Under the pieces are notes generated by a model. That model was not told the origin of the DNA, ran no database searches, and worked only from the letters and a program-made list of their open reading frames with translations. DNA of 64,000 nucleotides from contig CAWGGG010000001.1 in NCBI GenBank assembly GCA_963822145.1, positions 124,001 through 188,000 of the forward strand, written 5' to 3'. Source of the DNA: UBA5072 sp963822145 (GTDB lineage Bacteria; Bacteroidota; Bacteroidia; Bacteroidales; UBA10428). The stretch's first letter is position 1. Each line of letters begins with the position of its first letter. Of this stretch, positions 1-8,072 are shown one piece after another. The translations under genes and the position numbers were made by a program.

Positions 1-2
1 AT

Positions 3-155
3 CAGACCGGATGGACAGGGACAATAGCCAGAACCCTGCATCTGTTTGCAACGGTTTCCATGGAAGATTCACTCAAATTCAGCAAGGCTGGAGCCCTGGG
101 AGCGAAAACCGGAACGGTGCAGCCTGAGGAAAAGACAAAAAGGCGAAAGAAATAA
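3..155 (+). CDS. C-terminal end of a glycosidase-like protein (partial)
   Basis: Only the last 50 codons lie in the window, ending at TAA 153-155; the gene begins upstream. The peptide starts QTGWTGTIARTLHLF and ends in a basic tail EEKTKRRKK. A QTGWT motif followed by a helix resembles the C-terminus of MGH1-like (GH63-related) glucosidases of Bacteroidota, but this is recalled similarity over a short stretch, so the family is tentative. That the frame is coding is more secure than its identity. A glycosidase would fit beside the glucose-dehydrogenase-like gene that follows on the same strand. Confidence 0.4.
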   Translation, partial: QTGWTGTIARTLHLFATVSMEDSLKFSKAGALGAKTGTVQPEEKTKRRKK

Positions 156-170
156 TTTAATAGAATGAAA

Positions 171-192
171 CTTCTGACTGACTTCTGACTTC
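171..192. repeat. short direct repeat upstream of the dehydrogenase gene
   Basis: CTTCTGACT occurs at 171-179 and again at 182-190. The ten bases TTCTGACTTC at 183-192 recur at 6945-6954, just after the redox cassette. No function is known; it is listed because the same word brackets the cassette. Confidence 0.4.
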
Positions 193-234
193 AGACCACT
201 TCATAAAGCAAAATAAAATAATCGAATAATCAAT

Positions 235-1287
235 ATGAAAGCAATTACAGTTGAACCAAAAAAGCCGGGAACGGCAAAATTCATGGAAATGCCGGAACCG
301 GATATGCGCGACGGATCGATTCTTGTTGAAGCCATTGCCGTTGGGGTATGCGGTACCGATGTTGAAATAATGGAAGGAAAGTATGGCTGGTCACCTCCCG
401 GACAACAGCACCTTATCCTGGGCCACGAATCATTGGGCCGTGTGATAGATCCGGGTACATCGACCAGTTTTAAAAAGGGCGATCTGGTGGTTGGTATCGT
501 CAGGCGTCCGGACCCGGTTCCTTGCGCAAATTGCGCGGTAGGTGAATGGGATATGTGCAAGAATGGCCAGTATACCGAACGCGGTATCAAGGAGATTCAC
601 GGATACATGTCGGAGCGCTGGAGGATCGAACCAGAATATGCTATTAAAGTCGACCCTTCACTAGGCATACTGGGTGTGCTGCTCGAACCCACAACTGTTG
701 TTACAAAAGCACTTGAGCAGATAGGAATGATAAGCCGCCGTTCATTCTGGGAACCCAACAGGGTACTGGTGACAGGTGCAGGTCCGATAGGATTACTGGC
801 AGCATTAAGTCTTAAAATATGGGGAGTGGAGGAGATACATGTACTCGACCGCATGGAATCAGGGTCTAAACCGGACCTGGTAAGAGAACTGGGCGCTATC
901 TATCATTCAGGGAGTGTTGCCGATATTGGATTTGAACCTGATGCAATTGTTGAATGTACCGGAGTGGGTCCTGTAATTGAAGCTTGTATTCAGCAGTTAG
1001 GTGCAAACGGAATATTATGTCTTACGGGTGTGGGCCATGGCGGACATATGACCAAGGCTGGCACAGCGGATATGGCTGCTTCAGCTGTACTGAGGAATAC
1101 AGTGATTGTCGGAAGTGTCAATGCAAATAAGCGCCAATGGTACAGAGCCGGGCTGACCCTGGCAAAAGCTGACCGCACCTGGCTTGCAAAACTTATCACC
1201 CGGCGCGAAAAACCTGAGAATTTCATGAAAGCGCTGGAAAGAAAACCTGATGATATTAAGGTTGTCATTCAGTTCTCGGAGGTATAA
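235..1287 (+). CDS. Glucose 1-dehydrogenase-like zinc alcohol dehydrogenase (MDR family)
   Basis: A 350-residue medium-chain dehydrogenase/reductase. The N-terminal GroES-like half carries the catalytic-zinc pattern VCGTD (C39) and GHES (H64, E65), and a structural-zinc-like loop with C97, C100 and C108. The Rossmann half begins at VTGAGPIGLLAAL near residue 180. The C-terminal half, with the motif RRPDPVPCANC and the EPTTVV segment, looks most like the glucose 1-dehydrogenase (Glu_dehyd_C) branch, which oxidises glucose to gluconolactone with NAD(P)+; another sugar or polyol is possible. It ends 23 bases before the molybdoenzyme gene on the same strand, so cotranscription is likely. The ATG at 235 has no clear Shine-Dalgarno site, unlike the three genes after it. 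Confidence 0.85.
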   Translation: MKAITVEPKKPGTAKFMEMPEPDMRDGSILVEAIAVGVCGTDVEIMEGKYGWSPPGQQHLILGHESLGRVIDPGTSTSFKKGDLVVGIVRRPDPVPCANCAVGEWDMCKNGQYTERGIKEIHGYMSERWRIEPEYAIKVDPSLGILGVLLEPTTVVTKALEQIGMISRRSFWEPNRVLVTGAGPIGLLAALSLKIWGVEEIHVLDRMESGSKPDLVRELGAIYHSGSVADIGFEPDAIVECTGVGPVIEACIQQLGANGILCLTGVGHGGHMTKAGTADMAASAVLRNTVIVGSVNANKRQWYRAGLTLAKADRTWLAKLITRREKPENFMKALERKPDDIKVVIQFSEV

Positions 1288-1297
1288 AACAGATTGG

Positions 1298-1305
1298 AAA
1301 GGAGG
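1298..1305 (+). promoter_or_regulatory. Strong Shine-Dalgarno site of the molybdoenzyme gene
   Basis: AAAGGAGG lies five bases before the ATG at 1311. Most other genes in this window have no recognisable Shine-Dalgarno sequence, as is usual in Bacteroidota, so this site fixes the start and marks the gene as foreign in style. Confidence 0.75.
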
Positions 1306-1310
1306 CTTTA

Positions 1311-3464
1311 ATGCATTCAGTAATGGCACCAAACGTGTCCGGTGTGGGCACGCCTGGCCGGCGAACGGTTTACAGCCTGTGCGGCATGTGCGCTGTGCGC
1401 TGCCCTATCGAAGTGACGGTTGAAAACGGACAGATCGTCTGGTTGCAGGGAAATCATCACGACAAAGCCATAGGGGCAAGTTTATGCGCCAAAGGATCTG
1501 CCGGACTGGCATTTGAGTTTGACGATGAGCGCCCACAAACGCCGCTGATCCGCACAGGCCCGCGTGGCGGTGGCAAGTGGAGACGTACATCGTGGGATGA
1601 GGCCCTCGATTATATCGCCGAGAAACTTCATGATACTATAGATACATTTGGAGGAAAAGGGATCATGTTATCCGATCGCGGTGGCTTATTCACTGACCTT
1701 ACCCGTACATTTCTGCAGGCTTTGGGCTCGCCCAATTATTTCAACCATGATGCAGGCTGCGCCGGCAACGTTCACAATGCTGCACTTTCCATTTATGGTA
1801 TCGGCCCCGGCGGGATCATCTATGACTTCAAGAACACCAGGCATATGGTCCTCTATGGCCGAAACATTGTTGAATCGCTAATGGTAAAGGAGTCCAAGTC
1901 TTTCATGGCGGCACTGGCAAGAGGTATGCGTTGTACCTATATTGATCCCCGGGCTAGTATTACCGCTTGTAAGTCAACCCGATTCTGGCAGGTGCGCCCG
2001 AACAGCGACTATGCACTGAACCTCGCTATTATCCATGAGGTATTGAAACAGGATGCATACGACAAAAAGTTTGTCGACCGCTTCGTGTCAGGCATGGACT
2101 ATCTGAAAGAGATGGTCAGGGATACGACTCCGGAATGGCAGGAGCGCCATACAGGACTCCCTGCAGAACAGATTCGTGAGTTTGTAAAAGAGATAGCCGC
2201 TGATGCTCCTCAGGTGATATTTCATCCCGGCTGGATGACAGCACGTCACAAACAGTCGTTCTATGTAAGCCGTACAGCCCTGATATTGAATGCCCTGATG
2301 GGAAGCATCGAGATCCCCGGAGGAATTATACTGGGCAAGTCACCTGAACAGTACGGCCGCAAAAGCCTGAATCAACTTTCCTCACGTGCACCGAAGCCAT
2401 CAGATCTGCGTGTGGATGGTGCAGGGACCACAAGGCCCCAATGGGATCCTAAGATCGGTATGTTGCACCAGGGTTTTGCAGCTATGGAAACCGCACAACC
2501 CTATGGGATCGGCGCCTATTTCACGTATCGTCATGATCCTCTTACTGGAATGCCTGATCCGGAGGCGACGAAACATGCGCTGGACAAGCTGAAGCTACTC
2601 GTGTCAATCGATGTACGTTATTCGGAGACCGGCTGGTACTCCGATGTCATCCTCCCCGAGTCGACCTATCTTGAGCGCGCCAATATCCTTTCGCAGATGA
2701 ATGGGCCCGTGCCTGTTTTTGCCATGCGCGACCAGGCTATCGCCCCGCGTTTCGACAGCCGCCCGGCCTGGTGGATATTCCGCGAGATCCTTCACCGTAT
2801 GGACATCAAGGATGTTCTGGACTTTGAAACGATTGAGGAGTTATGGAACTATCAGCTCGACGGCACAGGGGTTACTGTTGCTGAGATGCGCGAAGAAGGG
2901 TTTGTCACGCTCTCCGACTCACCGAAGCTGATACCCCGTGAAGCGCTTAAATTTCCCACCCCCTCGGGCAAGATTGAGATAGAAAGCGAAATCCTTAAGC
3001 AGGCAGGGTTAGGCAGTCTTCCGCCCTACAAATCCAGAGAAGCGCCCGGGGGTGACCGCTTCTACATGCTGTTCGGACGAACCGCTACGCTGGCACACGG
3101 TCAGTCCCTGAATAATCCCATACTGAATGAAATCGCTCCAAAACAGGTGCTTTGGATTCACCCTGACCGTGCCAAACCGCTAGGCATTGCTGACGGCGAT
3201 GAGGTGGAGATCACCGGGGGAGGCAGTTATACCGGCCGGATGAAGGCTATGGTGACGCCATGGATCCATCCCGAAGCTGCATTCATGCTCCATGGCTTCG
3301 GCGCAACTGTGCCGTTGGCCAGACGCGCAAATGGTATAGGCGTTGCCGACCAGCGACTCCAGCACGGTAAGCTCTATGAGTTTGATCCTGCCGGTGGCGG
3401 TTGTGCTATGACAGAAACTATTGTGCAGATCAAACCAGTAGCATCGAAAGGAGGTATAAAATGA
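1311..3464 (+). CDS. Cytoplasmic molybdopterin oxidoreductase, catalytic subunit (PsrA/PhsA-like)
   Basis: A 717-residue Mo/W-bisMGD enzyme. The N-terminal [4Fe-4S] motif is C24, C27, C31 and C59, followed by K61. C150 (motif GCAGNVHNAA) sits where polysulfide/thiosulfate-reductase-type enzymes carry the cysteine that ligates molybdenum. The C-terminal molydopterin-binding domain starts near residue 570 (FYMLFGRTATLAHGQSLNNP). There is no Tat signal at the N-terminus, so unlike classic PsrA/PhsA it should stay in the cytoplasm. It overlaps the ferredoxin gene by ATGA and is built as one complex with the next two genes. The substrate cannot be read from sequence; formate, an aldehyde, or a sulfur, arsenic or selenium oxyanion are all conceivable. 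Confidence 0.88.
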   Translation: MHSVMAPNVSGVGTPGRRTVYSLCGMCAVRCPIEVTVENGQIVWLQGNHHDKAIGASLCAKGSAGLAFEFDDERPQTPLIRTGPRGGGKWRRTSWDEALDYIAEKLHDTIDTFGGKGIMLSDRGGLFTDLTRTFLQALGSPNYFNHDAGCAGNVHNAALSIYGIGPGGIIYDFKNTRHMVLYGRNIVESLMVKESKSFMAALARGMRCTYIDPRASITACKSTRFWQVRPNSDYALNLAIIHEVLKQDAYDKKFVDRFVSGMDYLKEMVRDTTPEWQERHTGLPAEQIREFVKEIAADAPQVIFHPGWMTARHKQSFYVSRTALILNALMGSIEIPGGIILGKSPEQYGRKSLNQLSSRAPKPSDLRVDGAGTTRPQWDPKIGMLHQGFAAMETAQPYGIGAYFTYRHDPLTGMPDPEATKHALDKLKLLVSIDVRYSETGWYSDVILPESTYLERANILSQMNGPVPVFAMRDQAIAPRFDSRPAWWIFREILHRMDIKDVLDFETIEELWNYQLDGTGVTVAEMREEGFVTLSDSPKLIPREALKFPTPSGKIEIESEILKQAGLGSLPPYKSREAPGGDRFYMLFGRTATLAHGQSLNNPILNEIAPKQVLWIHPDRAKPLGIADGDEVEITGGGSYTGRMKAMVTPWIHPEAAFMLHGFGATVPLARRANGIGVADQRLQHGKLYEFDPAGGGCAMTETIVQIKPVASKGGIK
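3447..3454 (+). promoter_or_regulatory. Strong Shine-Dalgarno site of the ferredoxin subunit
   Basis: AAAGGAGG six bases before the ATG at 3461. It shows that this ATG, not the in-frame TTG at 3401, is the start. Confidence 0.75.
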
Positions 3465-3988
3465 GCAAGTACACGCTAAACCACGACGATGCCAGCTGTA
3501 TCGGCTGCAAAGCCTGTGAAGTACACTGCAAGACAAACAAGAATCTCGGAGCAGGTCCTGCGCCATGTAAAATCATTACGATTGGTCCGATAAATATAGA
3601 AGGACGACCGCGCACGCGTTTCGTCTATATGCCCTGTTTTCATTGCGAGGATGCGTGGTGCATCAAAGCCTGTCCAACCGGGGCGATGCAGCGGCGGGAG
3701 AAAGATGGTATCGTCTTTGTCCAGTCAAGTCTCTGCGTCGGCTGTAAAAGCTGCGTCGCAGCCTGTCCCTGGGGTACCCCGCAGTGGGATCCCGTCACAC
3801 AAAGGGTTGTTAAATGCGACTACTGTAAAGATCGTCTTGATGACGGATTGCAGCCGGCCTGTGTAACAAAATGTGTGACCGGTTGCCTCTCATTCGAAAT
3901 CACCACTGAAATGGCAGATCCGAGGCGCGAGCGGTATGCCCGCATGATTGTTGCAGAGCCTCCGGAGAGCGGAAGGAGGGAATCATGA
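3461..3988 (+). CDS. Four-cluster [4Fe-4S] ferredoxin subunit (PsrB/DmsB/HycB-like)
   Basis: A 175-residue electron-transfer subunit. It has the four cysteine groups typical of the DmsB/PsrB/HycB family: CIGCKACEVHC (C13-C23), CFHCEDAWCIKACP, CVGCKSCVAACP, and the split group CDYCKDR with CVTKCVTGC. It should wire electrons between the molybdopterin subunit and the flavoprotein encoded next. No signal peptide or membrane anchor is present and no quinol-oxidising membrane subunit follows, which supports a soluble complex. It overlaps both neighbours by four bases (ATGA), so the three genes are translationally coupled. Confidence 0.9.
   Translation: MSKYTLNHDDASCIGCKACEVHCKTNKNLGAGPAPCKIITIGPINIEGRPRTRFVYMPCFHCEDAWCIKACPTGAMQRREKDGIVFVQSSLCVGCKSCVAACPWGTPQWDPVTQRVVKCDYCKDRLDDGLQPACVTKCVTGCLSFEITTEMADPRRERYARMIVAEPPESGRRES
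3973..3979 (+). promoter_or_regulatory. Strong Shine-Dalgarno site of the flavoprotein fusion
   Basis: AAGGAGG five bases before the ATG at 3985, inside the end of the ferredoxin gene. It is the third strong site in this cassette. Confidence 0.7.
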
Positions 3989-6933
3989 ACGATCTCCTGC
4001 ATCTGCCATCATGGCTTGATCAGGGTGCCGCCACGCTGGCAGGTGCCATACCACCTGCGGATACGTTGGAGGACGCTCTTCCTGCTTTCACCAGGGCTAT
4101 TTCACTGACACCCTTGCAAAGGCTGCAGTTGATACAGGAAGCGGGAATTACTGAGTGCGGTTATTCCGGAGAACCAATCCATCTTGCATGGCGCCGGTTT
4201 CTGCGTGGACATGGCAACGCTGTGCTGGTTATTGATGCAACATCACAGGATCAGCACAGCCAGGGCACTGCTGCCATTCTTGATAAAGCTCCCTGGCTGC
4301 TGGCCGAGGGTGTGCTGATCGCTATCGGCCTGCGCAACAGCCAGAAGATCGAGTTGCTGCTGCCGTCAGTATTGAACGGACGTGAAGCGTCGTTCTTAAA
4401 TGCAGTGGATGCCATTCGCGCACTGGCCGGAATCTCCACTCCCGGACGTCAGATTGAAGTGGTGCGCAACAGCAGGCCAGGGTACATGTGCGAGGGTCAT
4501 CCCCCGGACCGGGATCGACTGGTCCATACGCCCGAGACCTGGTGTCGTATCGCACTCCTGTTTGCGGGCACGCCAGATCTGAATGGCGCCCTGCTTACTT
4601 TGAGGCAGGGATTCAAGGAACGTGGCCTGACCGAACTGGCAAGGTCAGCAAATCTTCACAACCAGATTGAGGAATGGCGGGGTGGGCCGGAGATTAACGG
4701 CAAGGATCCTGTACTAGTTTTCGACGATGGCATGGGTGGTTTCCTCCCGTTAAGCAGGTCAGATGTGTTATGCGATCCGCTCTCACTGCTCTCCTCCGGA
4801 ATTGTACCCGCTCCCTCAAGCCTGATGGTGATAGCCGACGGAACCTGTATCGTTAAGCAAACAAGGAGGGCAATGTATCGTCATTGGCTGCTGGCAGAGG
4901 GCAAAGAAACACATGTCCGTACACTACTGGCACGGGCTGCACGCCTTGTAACCGAGATCACCCTCGGTATCGGCAGTATGAGCCATCTGGCATCTCTTGA
5001 AGAAGTATCAACAGAACTGACAACACAGGGACTTGCAGCTTCATGGCCGCTGGGCAGTTCACTCCGTTACTGGCGGCAGCAATGGGAAAGACATGCCCGC
5101 AATGAAAACTGCCCGGAAAACCTTTGCCTGGTCAGGAATGCCGCACCCTGTCACGGCACGTGCCCTGCCAACATAGACATACCCTCTTTTATGGCCCTGC
5201 TTGGTAAGGGCGATCATCATTCCACCATAGGGGTTATAAGACAAGATAATCCTTTCCCGCTGACCTGCGGACTGGTATGTCCGGCTCCATGTGAATCGGC
5301 ATGTGTCCGCAGGGCAGGTAACGGAGCTGTTTTTATAAGGCCGATGAAAGCGAGGGCAGCGGAACTCTGCCTTGCTGAAGGAGATTACCCGAAACCGGCC
5401 ATTGCTCCCGATACAGGAAAAAAGATCGGCATTATCGGGGCAGGTCCGGCAGGCATCACGGCCGCATATTATCTCCAAATCCTTGGACATCAAACGGATG
5501 TTTTTGAAGCCCAGGAATTTGCAGGGGGAATGCTTCGTTATGGCATTCCGGCCTACCGCAACCCTCCCGAACTCCTTGAGAAGGAGCTTGACCAGATCCG
5601 TGCTATTGGCGTGAGGATACACACCAGCTCACCAGTTGCTAACCTTGAGGCATTCCGTAAGGATTACGATGCTGTCTTTCTGTCTCCTGGAACACAACGC
5701 ACACGTCTTCTCACGATAGAGGGCGTTGAACTGCCATTTGTCATGGGAGGTATTGACTTTCTGCGTGCCGTGCGCAGCGGTGAACAGGTTCGCGTGGGGC
5801 CACGCGTTATAGTTGTAGGCGGTGGAAATGTATCCATCGATGTTGCCCTTACAGCACTGAGACAGGGTGCCCGGCACGTCGACCTTACTTCACTTGAAAA
5901 ACGCCGTGATATGCCAGCCAGCCCGCATGAAATAGAGCTTGCTGTTGCCGAGGGTGTTCAGATACATGCAGGCTGGGGACCCGTGCGTATCGGGGAGGAT
6001 GGCAGCTTCATTTTCCAGTACTGCGAAAGGGTAAAGGATGCGACCGGCAAATTCGATCCGATATTCGACACGAACCGTCTCCTGACACTGGAAGCAGACC
6101 AGGTGATCCTTGCCGTCGGCCAGGGCACTGATCTGGCAGTTCTTGAGGGCAGTGCAGTGGAGAACAATCGCGGATTCATCGTCGCTGATCCGAATACAAA
6201 GATGACCAATGTGCCCGGTGTCTTCGCCGGTGGTGACGGGCAGCATGGGCCACGGACAGCTGTGGAAGCCATCCGGTCAGGAAAGATTGCTGCAGCCTCC
6301 ATGGATGCATGGCTTCGCGGAGCAACCCTGGACAACGAAACCGGTAAAGCGGTAAAGCGGGCCGATGTAACTCCCCTGAACGTAAATGCTGATGACAGAA
6401 GTAATCTGCGCCGTGCCATGATGCCTGAGAGAACAGTGGAGGAAACCGTTGGGGAAGGCAACTATGTGAGGATTGAAGAAGGACTGACCGATGCTATGGC
6501 AAAAAATGAGGCCCGGCGATGCCTGCGTTGCGATATCTGCATTGGTTGCGGCCTTTGCATGGCTGCCTGCAGCGAAATGGGAGTTGAGGCGCTTCGGATG
6601 GCCGACACAAATGCCGGCCGGCTTGCCCATCTGGATTTTAAACGACCCGCTGAACTGTGCATCGGATGTGGCGCCTGTACGCAAGTCTGCCCGACGGGAG
6701 CGATCCACTTCGATGACCATGATGGGGTGCGTCGAACGATCATCACAGGAACCGAAGTGTGTGAACAGCCTCTGCTGATTTGCAGCGAATGTGGTGAACC
6801 AACACAAACACCTGCACACAGAGAGTTCGTCAGAAATCGTCTGCCGGATCATATGGCTGCCCTGATGGATCGTGAGCTCTGCCCGTCATGTGCGCGAAAA
6901 AGGGCCGATCGTCCGGTATTTCTTGCAAAATAA
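3985..6933 (+). CDS. Fusion flavoprotein: degenerate NuoF-like domain, GltD-like NAD(P)H oxidoreductase, two-cluster ferredoxin, CxxC tail
   Basis: A 982-residue multidomain subunit. Residues about 90-375 follow NuoF/HoxF: the APWLLAEGVLIAIG segment and an Fe-S-domain-like helix bundle. The NuoF cysteine box is not there (only C288 remains) and no glycine-rich FMN loop is visible. Residues 376-440 are the cysteine-rich entry domain of GltD-like enzymes (C376, C381, C389, C393, C428, C432, C436, C440). An FAD Rossmann motif IGIIGAGPAG is at 481 and an NAD(P)H motif VIVVGGGNVS near 611. Two [4Fe-4S] clusters follow (C846-C862 and C892-C902) and a zinc-ribbon-like pair of CxxC (C933/C936, C966/C969) ends the protein. 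It probably exchanges electrons between NAD(P)H and the molybdoenzyme through the four-cluster subunit. Confidence 0.85.
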   Translation: MNDLLHLPSWLDQGAATLAGAIPPADTLEDALPAFTRAISLTPLQRLQLIQEAGITECGYSGEPIHLAWRRFLRGHGNAVLVIDATSQDQHSQGTAAILDKAPWLLAEGVLIAIGLRNSQKIELLLPSVLNGREASFLNAVDAIRALAGISTPGRQIEVVRNSRPGYMCEGHPPDRDRLVHTPETWCRIALLFAGTPDLNGALLTLRQGFKERGLTELARSANLHNQIEEWRGGPEINGKDPVLVFDDGMGGFLPLSRSDVLCDPLSLLSSGIVPAPSSLMVIADGTCIVKQTRRAMYRHWLLAEGKETHVRTLLARAARLVTEITLGIGSMSHLASLEEVSTELTTQGLAASWPLGSSLRYWRQQWERHARNENCPENLCLVRNAAPCHGTCPANIDIPSFMALLGKGDHHSTIGVIRQDNPFPLTCGLVCPAPCESACVRRAGNGAVFIRPMKARAAELCLAEGDYPKPAIAPDTGKKIGIIGAGPAGITAAYYLQILGHQTDVFEAQEFAGGMLRYGIPAYRNPPELLEKELDQIRAIGVRIHTSSPVANLEAFRKDYDAVFLSPGTQRTRLLTIEGVELPFVMGGIDFLRAVRSGEQVRVGPRVIVVGGGNVSIDVALTALRQGARHVDLTSLEKRRDMPASPHEIELAVAEGVQIHAGWGPVRIGEDGSFIFQYCERVKDATGKFDPIFDTNRLLTLEADQVILAVGQGTDLAVLEGSAVENNRGFIVADPNTKMTNVPGVFAGGDGQHGPRTAVEAIRSGKIAAASMDAWLRGATLDNETGKAVKRADVTPLNVNADDRSNLRRAMMPERTVEETVGEGNYVRIEEGLTDAMAKNEARRCLRCDICIGCGLCMAACSEMGVEALRMADTNAGRLAHLDFKRPAELCIGCGACTQVCPTGAIHFDDHDGVRRTIITGTEVCEQPLLICSECGEPTQTPAHREFVRNRLPDHMAALMDRELCPSCARKRADRPVFLAK

Positions 6934-7041
6934 CAACTTCAGGTTTCTGACTTCGGTCTTCAGTCTTTTAACTGATTAGTATAAAAAATCATTAGTGTTC
7001 GGCAAAAATGTATAATTAACTGGGAAAGCCTTGAAATAATT

Positions 7042-7188
7042 CAACCTCTACGAGGTTGTTAAAACAGGGAGGTCATTATTAAAAGTCCTACAATAATTCA
7101 ACTTCTACGAAGTTGTTTTATATCCTCGTAGAGGATAAATTATTGTAGAAGAATAATTTGCAGAAAATCTCCAACCTCGTAGAGGTTG
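7042..7188. repeat. Cluster of four REP-like palindromes with an outer inverted repeat
   Basis: This is the content of the 305-base gap 6934-7238; no coding region is seen there. Four small palindromes share a TAC/GTA loop: CAACCTC-TAC-GAGGTTG (7042-7058), CAACTTC-TAC-GAAGTTG (7099-7115), TATCCTC-GTA-GAGGATA (7121-7137) and CAACCTC-GTA-GAGGTTG (7172-7188). An 11-base perfect inverted repeat, CTACAATAATT (7088-7098) and AATTATTGTAG (7138-7148), encloses the middle two. The arrangement looks like a BIME-type array such as RAYT/IS200-like transposases mobilise. No transposase is in the window. Confidence 0.7.
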
Positions 7189-7238
7189 AATTATAAAATT
7201 AGTGGGACAGTAGTGATAAAAAATTAAATTTCAGGATT

Positions 7239-8040
7239 ATGAATGAAGTGGATGATATGAATAATGCAAGGTATCTGAAATACCGTTCAAAGTTTTTCAT
7301 TTCAGAATTCGCAGGTACGGCGCTATTATTACTGGGTGGCCTGTCGCTTGTGATTTTTATGTTCGGAACAAGCAGCCCGATGGCAGATCTTATACCGAAC
7401 GTGAAAATCCGTCAGATAATTACCGGTTTCCTGTTTGGATCGATAGGTGCATCAATAGCGCTTTCTCCCATAGGAAAAATAAGCGGGGCGCATATTAATC
7501 CCGCCGTCACAATGGTTTTCTGGCTGTTCCGAAAGATTGAAGGACGCCTTGCCATTACCTACGTACTGGCACAATTGACCGGTGCGATTATCGGCTGCCT
7601 TGCCCCTGTTGATCTGGGGTGCAGATGGGTCAGGAGCATCGGTTTTGGTGCAACGATCCCGGCGTGAGGGCTATACTGCGATCATACAGTTTGATGGGGC
7701 GAAGTTATTACCACTTTCACCATGGTCTCCCTTCTTGTGATATTCATCGGATTCAGGCAGAATCCGTCAGTTTACGCCGTTTATGTTTCCGTTTCTCTAT
7801 GCCATAATGGTCCCACTGGAGGCAGCCATCTCAGGCACCAGTACTAATCCTGCGCGCAGTCTGGGCCCGGCAGTAATTTCCGGACAGTGGGACGGATTCT
7901 GGATCTATCTGACAGGTCCCCTTGCCGGAGCCCTGCTCGCAAGCCTGGCCTGCAGTCTGCTTGCCAAGCGGATCACCATTGCCAAACTGTATCATTTCGA
8001 CAGTGAAAGTGAGGGTGATGCGTTGTTAAGAAGGAGCTGA
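7239..8040 (+). pseudogene. Aquaporin/MIP channel, frameshifted
   Basis: The first part from ATG 7239 encodes the N-terminal half with the first NPA box (GAHINPAVT) and stops at 7667. The C-terminal half lies in another frame up to 8040 and holds the second NPA box (SGTSTNPARSLGPA). Between them aquaporin-like words appear in alternating frames: LPLLIWG, then SIGFGATIP, then GYTAIIQFDGA, then EVITTFTMVSLLVIFIGFRQ, then RQFTPFMFPFLYAIM. At least four frame changes within about 170 bases are needed, so no full-length channel can be made. Decay after inactivation is the simple reading; clustered assembly errors are the alternative. An intact copy would conduct water or small neutral solutes through the inner membrane. 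Confidence 0.8.
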
Positions 8041-8072
8041 AGACCCGAAACTGCAGAACTGCCTAACTTATA

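Noticed and set aside
3401..3460. Upstream TTG start for the ferredoxin subunit
   Set aside because: The ATG at 3461 has a strong Shine-Dalgarno site and the extension would overlap the previous gene by 64 bases.
5059..5622. A 187-codon frame opposite the flavoprotein fusion
   Set aside because: It lies antisense to the conserved GltD-like cysteine and FAD motifs.
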